From assembly GCA_964242625.1 (NCBI GenBank), contig CAXTAO010000004.1:62001-126000 (forward strand): a stretch of 64,000 bases of DNA, given 5' to 3'. The translations under genes and the position numbers were made by a program. Below, in pieces: positions 1 to 6,368 of this stretch; positions within the stretch are counted from its first letter, which is position 1; the number at the start of each line of letters is the position of its first letter. Source of the stretch: JASLDZ01 sp964242625 (GTDB lineage Bacteria > Pseudomonadota > Alphaproteobacteria > Caulobacterales > Caulobacteraceae). Under the pieces are notes generated by a model. The model had not been told where the DNA came from. It saw only the letters and a program-made list of their open reading frames with translations, and made no database searches.

Positions 1-321
1 TTCCAGCCAACGCATACAACGCTCAGCGTAAGTCGACAGTCGATTTAGCGTGTGCGGCAGCGTTGCTCGCGTTGCCAATGCCTTCAGCTGATCCTCGCGA
101 AACGATCTCCGTCGAGCAACGTAAGTCTGGTGATAGACAGCCATCGCGCCAATAGTGGCCGCGAGAAGAGCAATACCAGCACCAATCAGCGTTTGGAAGC
201 GATATACAAAGCCTTCGCTAGACCACCACTTAGGGTTAGCGCGGCCAATGACTAGAAGCACCACAACAAGGAGGGTGCCTCCGTAAGCCAGCAGAACCGA
301 GTCTCGCCCTTTGATAGTCAC
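1..321 (-). CDS. Partial small membrane protein, unknown
   Basis: Minus-strand reading frame open from a GTG at 321 to the window edge, so the C-terminus is missing (107 residues visible). Two hydrophobic segments are visible, near residues 9-28 (LLAYGGTLLVVVLLVIG) and 43-62 (TLIGAGIALLAATIGAMAVY). They are followed by a basic, probably cytosolic stretch starting YVARRRSFREDQLKAL. The frame is closed by TGA just upstream, so GTG is the first usable start. A 20-codon frame (ATG at 380, stop at 319) overlaps this start as GTGTGA and could couple translation. GC is clearly below that of the housekeeping genes, which fits an accessory region. Family not recognised. Confidence 0.5.
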   Translation of the reverse strand, partial: MTIKGRDSVLLAYGGTLLVVVLLVIGRANPKWWSSEGFVYRFQTLIGAGIALLAATIGAMAVYHQTYVARRRSFREDQLKALATRATLPHTLNRLSTYAERCMRWLE

Positions 322-378
322 ACTCCGTTGTCAGCGAAGGGCTCGACCGCTTCGCCCATTGTTGTAGCATCTTCAGGC

Positions 379-1001
379 ATGTGCGGCCGCTACCGCAACA
401 CCCTCTCCTGGTCGCAGCTCCGCGGGCTGATGGTCCTGGTGCGCCCGGACGCGAGCGAGGCGCCCAACCTAGAGCCGCAGGAGGACATTCGCCCCACGAC
501 GTCGCAGTGGGTGATCCGCTCAGCACCCGACGGTTACGAGGCGCTGCAAATGCGCTGGTGGCTCGTGCCGTACTTCCACAAAGGCAAGGAGCTGAAGGCG
601 TGGAAGGCGACCACCTTCAACGCCCGAGCGGAGACGGTCGCACCGCGCCTACCTTCAAGGGGGCCTTCGCCCGGCGCCGCTGCCTCGTGCCCGCGAGCGG
701 CTGGGATGAGTGGACGGGGCCGAAGGGGTCGAAGGAACGCTGGACGTTTACGGCCAAGGACGGAGCGCCTCTCACACTCGCGGGCCTGTGGGACCGCTGC
801 GAGACCTCGGACTGCGGTGTGGTGGAGAGCTTCACCATCGTCACCCAGCCCTCGGGCGCGCCGCTGAATGCCTATCACGACCGCGCGCCGGTGGTGATCT
901 GGGCGGCGGACCGGGAGCGGTGGCTGACGCCGGGGGCGGAGGTGGGTGACCTGATTGGGCCGGAGAGCGTGGATAGTTTCGAGGTGCAGCCGGCTTCTTG
1001 A
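379..1001 (+). pseudogene. SRAP (YedK/HMCES-like) abasic-site protein, frameshifted
   Basis: SRAP proteins form a covalent crosslink to abasic sites in single-stranded DNA through their N-terminal Cys, protecting the lesion. The start reads MCGRYRNTLS, with catalytic Cys2. The first frame then continues through the conserved FNARAETVA stretch to about 642. From about 645 the family continues in another frame as PTFKGAFARRRCLVPASG, then WDEW (active-site Glu region) and LNAYHDRAPVV (the family's His). Adding one A after GTCGCA would give VATAPTF, the usual family text, so one base is missing near 642. Both halves together match a full-length SRAP protein of about 207 residues. Either a genuine recent pseudogene or a sequencing/assembly error. 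Confidence 0.85.
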
Positions 1002-1064
1002 AAGCCAGTGAGCAAGGTGCTCCCGTTGGACCGCTGCTCGAAGTCAAGCGCTCTGGGGGTAAGT

Positions 1065-1664
1065 ATGGCTGGACTGGATTGGGTGCGTACAGCGGCTGCG
1101 CGAGGATTAAGGAGCGCGATCCCGGCGGTAGCTGTCGCTACTCTCGGACTCGCCTCGCATGGGGTAGCGTTCGCGGACCCTGATCCCTCCTCCGCCTACC
1201 TACACGGAGATGCAAGCGGAACTGATGTAAGCGGTCTCTTCGGTGTAGTCGGCGCGGATGTGCAGCTTACTTTCGAGGCTAGTGGCTACTATTTAGATCA
1301 CTTCGGTAGTTGCTGCATCCTTATAGGTGGTATCACGTTTACAGATGTCTCCAATGGTGCCAAGTATCAAGCGGGATATATCGACGCAAACGGCATCATT
1401 GCTCGCGATCCTGATGGCGGAGTCGACCTCGCCATCTACCCACCTTTCAATGCTCCTGGCTTCTACATACACGGAAACGACGCCGGCTCGGGATCAGGCA
1501 TCTTCGCGGAGTACTTCCCTGACTTCACCGTAGGGGACGTTTTCAGCCTTTCTCACGTGAGCGACGCGCCCGAACCCTCCACCTGGGCACTCACGTTCGC
1601 CGGCGTCGGTCTCGCCGGCTTCGCCCTGCGCTCGCGCAAGCGCGTGAGCCCCCTCGCGGCCTGA
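1065..1664 (+). CDS. PEP-CTERM (PEPxxWA) sorted secreted protein
   Basis: 199-residue secreted protein. The N-terminus is basic then hydrophobic (SAIPAVAVATLGLASHGVAF), a signal peptide cleaved near AFA-DPDP. The C-terminus is a sorting signal: PEPSTWAL at about residue 172, a hydrophobic segment (FAGVGLAGFAL), then RSRKR. In established systems such tails are processed by an exosortase. No exosortase is present in this window. The middle is Gly/Asp-rich with no recognised domain. ATG 1065 was chosen because GGGGGT lies about 5 bases upstream and it puts the signal peptide near the N-terminus; a frame extension to 1008 is possible but less likely. Adhesion or envelope display is inferred only. 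Confidence 0.8.
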   Translation: MAGLDWVRTAAARGLRSAIPAVAVATLGLASHGVAFADPDPSSAYLHGDASGTDVSGLFGVVGADVQLTFEASGYYLDHFGSCCILIGGITFTDVSNGAKYQAGYIDANGIIARDPDGGVDLAIYPPFNAPGFYIHGNDAGSGSGIFAEYFPDFTVGDVFSLSHVSDAPEPSTWALTFAGVGLAGFALRSRKRVSPLAA

Positions 1665-1670
1665 CGGCAA

Positions 1671-1698
1671 GAGCTCCCGCCCCATGGGGCGGGGGCTC
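1671..1698. terminator. Hairpin terminator between convergent genes
   Basis: GAGCTCCCGCCCC (1671-1683) pairs with GGGGCGGGGGCTC (1686-1698): a 13-bp stem with one T-G wobble. It follows the stop of the PEP-CTERM gene at 1664 by 6 bases and lies downstream of the minus-strand gene ending at 1716, so it could serve both. No T-run is present. Confidence 0.65.
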
Positions 1699-1715
1699 AC
1701 TGTTTCGCCTGCCGA

Positions 1716-1910
1716 TCAGCGCAGATCGAAGAACAGCCAAGCTGCACAGGTTGCGACCGCGACAATCGCAGCCTGCGATAGCGTGCGTCGCCAGATCGCA
1801 GGCGTCCGCGGCAGGCGACGATGAGCCGATGGACGGCTCCGCTGGCCTGTAACGTCGATCTCTCGCAGATACTCGCTTGACGCTTTGGGCTTAAGCTCGT
1901 CGTCACGCAC
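1716..1910 (-). CDS. Small membrane protein, unknown
   Basis: 64 residues. A charged N-terminal half (MRDDELKPKASSEYLREID) and an Arg/Pro-rich middle precede one C-terminal membrane segment (AAIVAVATCAAWLFF), suggesting a tail-anchored small protein. GTG 1910 lies within the last codons of the upstream 51-aa gene (its stop is 1903-1905), so the two are probably translationally coupled. No family recognised. A longer frame at 1697-1921 is a shadow without sensible composition. Confidence 0.5.
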   Translation of the reverse strand: MRDDELKPKASSEYLREIDVTGQRSRPSAHRRLPRTPAIWRRTLSQAAIVAVATCAAWLFFDLR

Positions 1911-2058
1911 GCTGATCGCAATAATTATCGCCGCGGTGAAGCCTATAAATCAACAACGGCGCGCCCCGCCCAGGCACGACGATTATGCCGATCAACCACA
2001 GCAAGGCTAGGCCGATCCAGGCCCAAGTCGGCACGATCAATGGTTTAGTGGCCGGCAA
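1903..2058 (-). CDS. 51-residue membrane protein, unknown
   Basis: Begins at TTG 2058, preceded by AGGAG with a 6-base spacer, so the start is well supported. One strong membrane segment spans about residues 7-29 (VPTWAWIGLALLWLIGIIVV), followed by APLLIYRL and a polar tail ending DNYCDQRA. Its end overlaps the start of the next small membrane protein by 8 bases. The two look like a coupled mini-operon downstream of a PEP-CTERM gene. Function unknown. Confidence 0.5.
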   Translation of the reverse strand: MPATKPLIVPTWAWIGLALLWLIGIIVVPGRGAPLLIYRLHRGDNYCDQRA

Positions 2059-2074
2059 ACTGCACTCCTGAGAC

Positions 2075-2103
2075 GGCGGAGGGCTGGTTAAACGCCCTCC
2101 GCC
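2075..2103 (-). terminator. Hairpin after the PEP-CTERM gene
   Basis: Perfect 10-bp inverted repeat GGCGGAGGGC (2075-2084) / GCCCTCCGCC (2094-2103) with a 9-base loop, 12 bases beyond the stop of the minus-strand PEP-CTERM gene and just upstream of the 51-aa gene's ribosome-binding site. Probable terminator or attenuator. Confidence 0.6.
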
Positions 2104-2114
2104 TCGGACAGACC

Positions 2115-2876
2115 TCAGGCGGCGGTCGGCAGCGCAGCTCGGCGTCGACGGAGCGCCGCGCCGGCGAGACCGACGCCGCAGAACATCAGGGCCCAGGTGC
2201 CGGGCTCGGGAGCTGCCGAAGGCAGCGTCGTGATCTCGAAATCGGAGAACGTCACATACGCTGAACCAGGCCAAGATTGAGTGTTGCCGAGACTTAGGAA
2301 GAATTGGGCCGATCCTAGCAGGCTCGCATCCGTGACGCTGTCTACTTCGAACCAATCGTTTGTATCGCCGCGAGCAATGTACTCAGTGACCGTATCTCCG
2401 ACGCGATCAAGTCGTAGGTCTAGATATGGATTCAGGATTGATATCGTTGGGCCTCCAACATATCCACCATCTTTGAAGAATGCCCCACTCTCGTAAGCGT
2501 CTCCATTCGCATCGAAACCAACATTTTCGATGTAAGCGTTCGCGAAGGGAACGCTAAAGTTGATGGCGAAAGCGCCAGTCTCGCCCGTATTTCGCAATGC
2601 GGCGAAGTTGATGGTGACTCTTGACGAGAAGTCTCCATCAATAGTAAACTGAGTTCCCATAAAGGCGGAGCTATCAGACCCTGCTTGCTTTTTACTCTGG
2701 GCGATATTCAGCAGACCCAAGCCGGTCGACTCGCTGAACTTTCCGCCACCGTCGTCGAAGTGCAGGCTCGGGTCGAGCGTCGTGGAGTCAAAATCTGCGG
2801 TGTATGTGCCCGCGTGCGCAACACTGCACACGGCCATGGCAGCCGCAGCGCACGCGGCTAGGAAAACTCGTTTCAT
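2115..2876 (-). CDS. PEP-CTERM (PEPxxWA) sorted secreted protein
   Basis: 253 residues. Signal peptide MKRVFLAACAAAAMAVCSVAHA, cleaved before GTYTADF. The body is rich in Asp, Gly, Ser and Phe and looks like a beta-sandwich secreted domain; the stretch AYVTFSDFEITTLPS resembles the pre-CTERM segment of PEP-CTERM proteins that have a concanavalin-like or choice-of-anchor fold. The C-terminus has PEPGTWALM at about residue 223, a hydrophobic stretch (FCGVGLAGAAL) and RRRR. GC is lower than in flanking housekeeping genes. An extracellular or surface role is inferred from the sorting signal. Confidence 0.8.
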   Translation of the reverse strand: MKRVFLAACAAAAMAVCSVAHAGTYTADFDSTTLDPSLHFDDGGGKFSESTGLGLLNIAQSKKQAGSDSSAFMGTQFTIDGDFSSRVTINFAALRNTGETGAFAINFSVPFANAYIENVGFDANGDAYESGAFFKDGGYVGGPTISILNPYLDLRLDRVGDTVTEYIARGDTNDWFEVDSVTDASLLGSAQFFLSLGNTQSWPGSAYVTFSDFEITTLPSAAPEPGTWALMFCGVGLAGAALRRRRAALPTAA

Positions 2877-3151
2877 GACAGCCCCCGGTTGAGAGGCGTA
2901 GCTTCGCCGTTAAGCACGCGCACGGTCAAGCTATTCTGCCGTCCACAGCCTTGATGAGAACGCCTCTTGCCCGCCGTGAACGGAGAGGGAACATCACTCC
3001 CTATGGGCGACCCCCGGAATTGGTCAGCGCGGAAGCGGCGCGACGTGCGGGAGGCGAATGTCGCCGCGATCGCAACCGTCTGCGCGCGGTGACCTTCTAC
3101 AATCACTCTGCCGCCGATCTTCGTGGCCAGCGCGGACCGCATTTCCTTTCC

Positions 3152-3490
3152 ATGAACCCCTGCGACACGTTCCGCGTATTCCGCCTGACCGTAACGGCGG
3201 AATGCATGGGTTGCACGGGCACGTGGCCTGTGGAGCGCTGGCTCCTTGACGACAGCCCCTACGCGCACCGCCCCTGGCCGGTCGTCATGGGCGAGCTGGT
3301 ATGCCCGCGCTGCCTGAGCTGCCCGCGGGAGCTGCGGTTTAGGGACGCCGACGGCGAGGTGGGCGCCGTCTCGATCTCGCCGGAGATCGTCCTCCACGTC
3401 TCGACCGCAACGTCTCAGGTGAGCCGCCCCGTGCGCTCGCACGGCTACCCCGACGCTGACGCGCAGCACGACGACGGTGGCGGGGGGTGA
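3152..3490 (+). CDS. Cys-rich small protein, unknown
   Basis: 112 residues from ATG 3152 (MNPCDTFRVFRLTV); the frame is open further upstream but that part has no coding character. Cysteine pairs CMGC (near residue 28) and CPRCLSC (near residue 62) suggest a zinc-ribbon-like fold, with an intervening Trp/Pro-rich stretch and an acidic Gly-rich tail. Its TGA overlaps the GTG start of the next gene (GGGGTGA), implying co-translation. No family recognised. The absence of a clear Shine-Dalgarno sequence makes the start uncertain. Confidence 0.5.
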   Translation: MNPCDTFRVFRLTVTAECMGCTGTWPVERWLLDDSPYAHRPWPVVMGELVCPRCLSCPRELRFRDADGEVGAVSISPEIVLHVSTATSQVSRPVRSHGYPDADAQHDDGGGG

Positions 3491-3783
3491 AGCCGAACGT
3501 TCGCCGACCCGACCCCAGCCTCGTCCTCACGCCGGCAACGACCTCAGGCGAGGCCTGGCGCTTCTCGCTGCGCTGCGCGAAGTGCTGCGTCCCGCGGGTG
3601 ATCTCGGTGACGCAGGGCCGCTACGGACGGGTGTTGGAGGTGGACTGGGCCGCCATCTTCGCGCGCGTTGCCTTCCGCTGCCGGTGCGGGACGCTAGCCG
3701 ACGGGCTCAAGGTGGAGCGGTTGACGCGGGATCGGCCTGAGGAGGTGCTGAGTTGCTGGGTTAGGCAGGAGTATCACGGCTAG
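3487..3783 (+). CDS. Second Cys-rich small protein, unknown
   Basis: 98 residues starting at GTG 3487, overlapping the previous stop by 4 bases. A CAKCC motif near residue 30 and CRCG near residue 66 could form a four-Cys zinc site, with further Cys near the C-terminus (VLSCWVRQEYHG). Resembles its neighbour in size and Cys spacing, so the pair may act together or descend from one duplicated zinc-ribbon gene. Function not recognised. Confidence 0.55.
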   Translation: MKPNVRRPDPSLVLTPATTSGEAWRFSLRCAKCCVPRVISVTQGRYGRVLEVDWAAIFARVAFRCRCGTLADGLKVERLTRDRPEEVLSCWVRQEYHG

Positions 3784-3787
3784 CCAG

Positions 3788-4210
3788 CTACAAGCCGAAA
3801 CGCCGAATGATCTCTTGTTCTCCACCCAACATTTGCACGTACTCCGACCACTTGGCCTGACTCAGCACTTCCTTGAGGCACGCGCATTGCTCTGTTGCGG
3901 AGATTTGCTGTTCGACACATTCCCTTATCGCGATGAGAAAGGGTAAAAACGTACCACCGTCGAGCGGAATGTATCCGACTGCTGACGACATAGTTGAGGG
4001 AAGAGGCTCGTCTACATCGAAACCAAGCTCCCGAAAAGTGCGGGTGACGGGCGTCCATATGCCCTCCTCTCCGTTTTCCGTTATGACGGGTAGGTTTTCA
4101 GTGCCTGCACCCTCGTGAACTTCCCCATGCCTGCGGAGCACAGTTAGTCGCACCCACGGCATCATCGAGGCGCTAAATCTCCAGCCTTTGATGATTTCGT
4201 CTGCGCTCAT
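3788..4210 (-). CDS. Hypothetical protein, 140 residues
   Basis: Start at ATG 4210 (MSADEIIKGWRFSASMMPW), supported by AGGAGG immediately upstream with a good spacer; the longer open frame to 4480 is on the opposite strand from the excisionase gene and is not coding. Mixed alpha/beta composition, no signal peptide or membrane segment, Cys at CVEQQ and CACLKE. GC is clearly lower than average. No family recognised. It lies between the Cys-rich pair and the excisionase/integrase module and is probably cargo of the integrated element. Confidence 0.6.
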   Translation of the reverse strand: MSADEIIKGWRFSASMMPWVRLTVLRRHGEVHEGAGTENLPVITENGEEGIWTPVTRTFRELGFDVDEPLPSTMSSAVGYIPLDGGTFLPFLIAIRECVEQQISATEQCACLKEVLSQAKWSEYVQMLGGEQEIIRRFGL

Positions 4211-4324
4211 CACTCCTCCTGATGCAATGTGTTGACAGGCTCTCCCCACCTCCCGGCCGATTTCTTGACGACCTTCCGATCTGCGGTAGCGTCCCCCCAA
4301 CCCCACCGCAGTCCAGCCCCGGCC

Positions 4325-4519
4325 ATGAAGGATAACGCCCCGCCCGCTAAGCTCGCCTACTCGCCTGCCGAAGCCGCCAAGGTGCTTAGCATCTCGCGGT
4401 CGCGCGTGTTCGAGCACCTGAAAGCCGGCACGCTGCGTTTTGTGAAGGACGGCTCGCGCACGCTGATCCGTCGCGAGCACATCGCCGCCTTCCTTGATGG
4501 GTTGGAAGCGGCGGCCTAG
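4325..4519 (+). CDS. Excisionase-family HTH DNA-binding protein
   Basis: 64 residues from ATG 4325. The sequence has the winged-helix pattern of MerR-like excisionase (helix-turn-helix 17) proteins: YSPAEAAKVLSISRSRVFEH, then LKAGTLRFVKDGSRTLIRRE and HIAAFLDGLEAAA. Such proteins bend DNA at attachment sites or regulate the integrase of small mobile elements. It converges on the integrase gene with a 4-base overlap of the two 3' ends, an arrangement that could couple their expression by antisense contact. A possible promoter TTGACG lies near 4265. Confidence 0.8.
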   Translation: MKDNAPPAKLAYSPAEAAKVLSISRSRVFEHLKAGTLRFVKDGSRTLIRREHIAAFLDGLEAAA

Positions 4520-5862
4520 GCCGCCTTTGCAATGTTATCTGCGGGCTCGGTTGTGACATACGTCGCCCAAGCCCTCATCAAGCGCGAACGTTCTACGAAG
4601 TAGTCGGCCCGGTCGTAGGCGCGCTGGACGGCATTGCCGACGGCATGGTCGAGCGCGAACTCCATCGCGTCTTTGCTGAAACGCGGGACAAGCTCCCCCT
4701 CTTTAGACTCCACGAACTGGTTCGACGCCCACGTACGGAAGGTCGTGCGAAAGCCATGCACCGTGGCCTTGCTGTCGTCCTTGTACCCCATGCGCTCAAG
4801 TACGGCGCTCATGGCGTTGTACGAGAGCGGGCCCTTGCCCTTGCGACTCTCGCCGGGGAAGATGAGCTGATCGGGCGCGGGTGAACCGCCTTCCTCCGCG
4901 CATCTGCGACGGAGGAGCGCGACCGCCGCAGGTGCGAGCGGAATGCGGAAGTGCGCCAACTTCAGCTTTTCCAGACGCTCGTAATTCTTCATCCGGATTG
5001 CAGGGACGGCCCAGACGGCCTTCTCGAAATCGATCTCTGCCCAGGTCGCCTCCAGCGTAACGCTCGTGCGCACGGCAGTCAGCATCGTCAGCTCCAGCGC
5101 GTCGCGCGCAGTGCCGGTGTGAGCGACAAGCTTCTGCATGAACTCGTCCATCGCAGCGGCTTCGAGCGCGGCATGGTGCCCTCGGCTGAGCTTGATCGGC
5201 TTGCTGAGGAGCAACTTCAGGTGCCCCGCCCACCGCGCAGGGTTCTCGTGGTTCCAGGCCAAACGACGCCCATCTGCGCGGGCCTTAGCGGCGGCGAACA
5301 CCTGTTCCCACGCCGCGCGCACCTTCTGCGCGGTCTCGGGCTTTGTGCGCCAGATGGGCTGCAGAACGGCGAGCACGTCTTCGGTGGTGACCTCGTCGGC
5401 GGGCCGGTTGGCGAACGGCCTCGCGTACACCTCGGTCGCGAGCTTCCAACGCGCCACGGTCTTCTTGCCACGCCAGTCGAGGGCAAGCTGCGCGCCTAGC
5501 AACGCGGCCTCCTCGGCGAAAGTGGGCTTGCTCGGAGGCGCAGCCTCAGCCCTTGCAACCTCCAGCGCCTCGTCCCGTACGGCGCGGGGGTCGCGCCCGG
5601 AAGCGACGATCTCGCGCGCTTCCTTCGCCTTCTCGCGCGCTGCGGCGAGCGAGACCGCGTTCACGCTGCCTAGGCCCATTTCCGTTCGCACCCCACGACC
5701 ACCGCTTGGTGACGGGCGCTGGAAGATGAACGTCCAGCTTTTAGGGCCGGGGCTGCCATCCGCGCCGGGCCTCACGCGCAAATAGAGTCCGCCGCCGTCG
5801 CTGTGCAGCCCGGGCTCAGTCAGCGCGGCCACCCTCTTCGGAGCGAGCTTGTAAAGCGGCAT
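4516..5862 (-). CDS. P4-type tyrosine recombinase/integrase
   Basis: 448 residues, full length for the P4/IntS family. The N-terminal arm-binding domain (DUF4102-like) reads HSDGGGLYLRVRPGADG, then WTFIFQRP. A middle SAM-like core-binding domain is followed by the catalytic domain: Arg in MLTAVRTSVTLEATWAEID, HGFRTTFRTWA (His-x-x-Arg box), LDHAVGNAVQRAYDR (second His and the Tyr nucleophile). It catalyses site-specific integration and excision at an attachment site, often a tRNA 3' end, but no tRNA lies next to it here. Likely cognate excisionase: the overlapping convergent gene at 4325. CCCTAAAC repeats lie upstream of its start. Confidence 0.92.
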   Translation of the reverse strand: MPLYKLAPKRVAALTEPGLHSDGGGLYLRVRPGADGSPGPKSWTFIFQRPSPSGGRGVRTEMGLGSVNAVSLAAAREKAKEAREIVASGRDPRAVRDEALEVARAEAAPPSKPTFAEEAALLGAQLALDWRGKKTVARWKLATEVYARPFANRPADEVTTEDVLAVLQPIWRTKPETAQKVRAAWEQVFAAAKARADGRRLAWNHENPARWAGHLKLLLSKPIKLSRGHHAALEAAAMDEFMQKLVAHTGTARDALELTMLTAVRTSVTLEATWAEIDFEKAVWAVPAIRMKNYERLEKLKLAHFRIPLAPAAVALLRRRCAEEGGSPAPDQLIFPGESRKGKGPLSYNAMSAVLERMGYKDDSKATVHGFRTTFRTWASNQFVESKEGELVPRFSKDAMEFALDHAVGNAVQRAYDRADYFVERSRLMRAWATYVTTEPADNIAKAA

Positions 5863-6368
5863 GGCGGGTATCGGCGGCGTCCGTGAATGGAGGGATTCTA
5901 ACTAGGGCGGCCCTAAACTCAACCCTAAACGGGGGTCGCGGATGGCCCTAAACCGCCCTGGACGGCGGCGGACGCGCAGCGGACCAAATTGGTCTAAGTG
6001 ACTGTTTTGTTCGGGCCGTAGAGACAGCCACGGACGCCCCTGGACACCTAAATGAATCCTACCCGCGGAGCCACGCGCTTGGGGGACTTCAGCCCTCGTC
6101 ATATCTCGTCCGGCCGCCGCTCGACCTAGCGGTACGTGGCTGAAGCTGCCGGCGAACAGGCGGCGTGGTCGACGCCCCTTTTTCGGGCCCCTCCCGGCCG
6201 GGCGCCGCATCGACCCGTGTCCGCTCCGTCGACGCTGTTCCGACGCGCGATCGCGACGACCTGTAGCGCGCGCCCGGCCGGCCCGCTCGGTCCCCGGGGG
6301 TTTCTGAGCCGACGTGCGGCGTGCACACTGCCCGACGCAACCGGCGGGGCGACGAGGGCGCACGAACG
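5863..6368. other. Intergenic region: likely integrase control/att region
   Basis: About 500 bases with no convincing gene; open frames here have shadow-like Arg/Pro/Ala composition. The left part holds the CCCTAAAC repeats and lower-GC text (AATTGGTCTAAGTGACTGTT). The right part, from about 6090, returns to chromosomal GC. The transition fits an element/chromosome junction, but no duplicated attachment sequence could be identified because the other end is not in view. Confidence 0.35.
5911..5953 (+). repeat. Three CCCTAAAC direct repeats upstream of integrase
   Basis: CCCTAAAC occurs at 5911-5918, 5923-5930 and 5946-5953, all in the same orientation, just upstream of the integrase start. 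Short iterated direct repeats next to an integrase are typical of arm-type binding sites or an autoregulatory operator. A second motif CCCTGGAC occurs at 5956 and 6038. Function is inferred. Confidence 0.5.

Noticed and set aside
319..380. Minus-strand 20-codon frame ending GTGTGA at the start of the partial membrane protein
   Set aside because: Starts inside the SRAP start codon region and is too short to support as a gene; mentioned only as possible coupling.
4796..5233. 145-aa minus-strand frame inside the integrase gene
   Set aside because: Shadow frame with Arg/Ala composition; the integrase itself explains the region.
5863..6368. tRNA or other gene as integration target
   Set aside because: No cloverleaf or conserved gene end could be recognised in either orientation.
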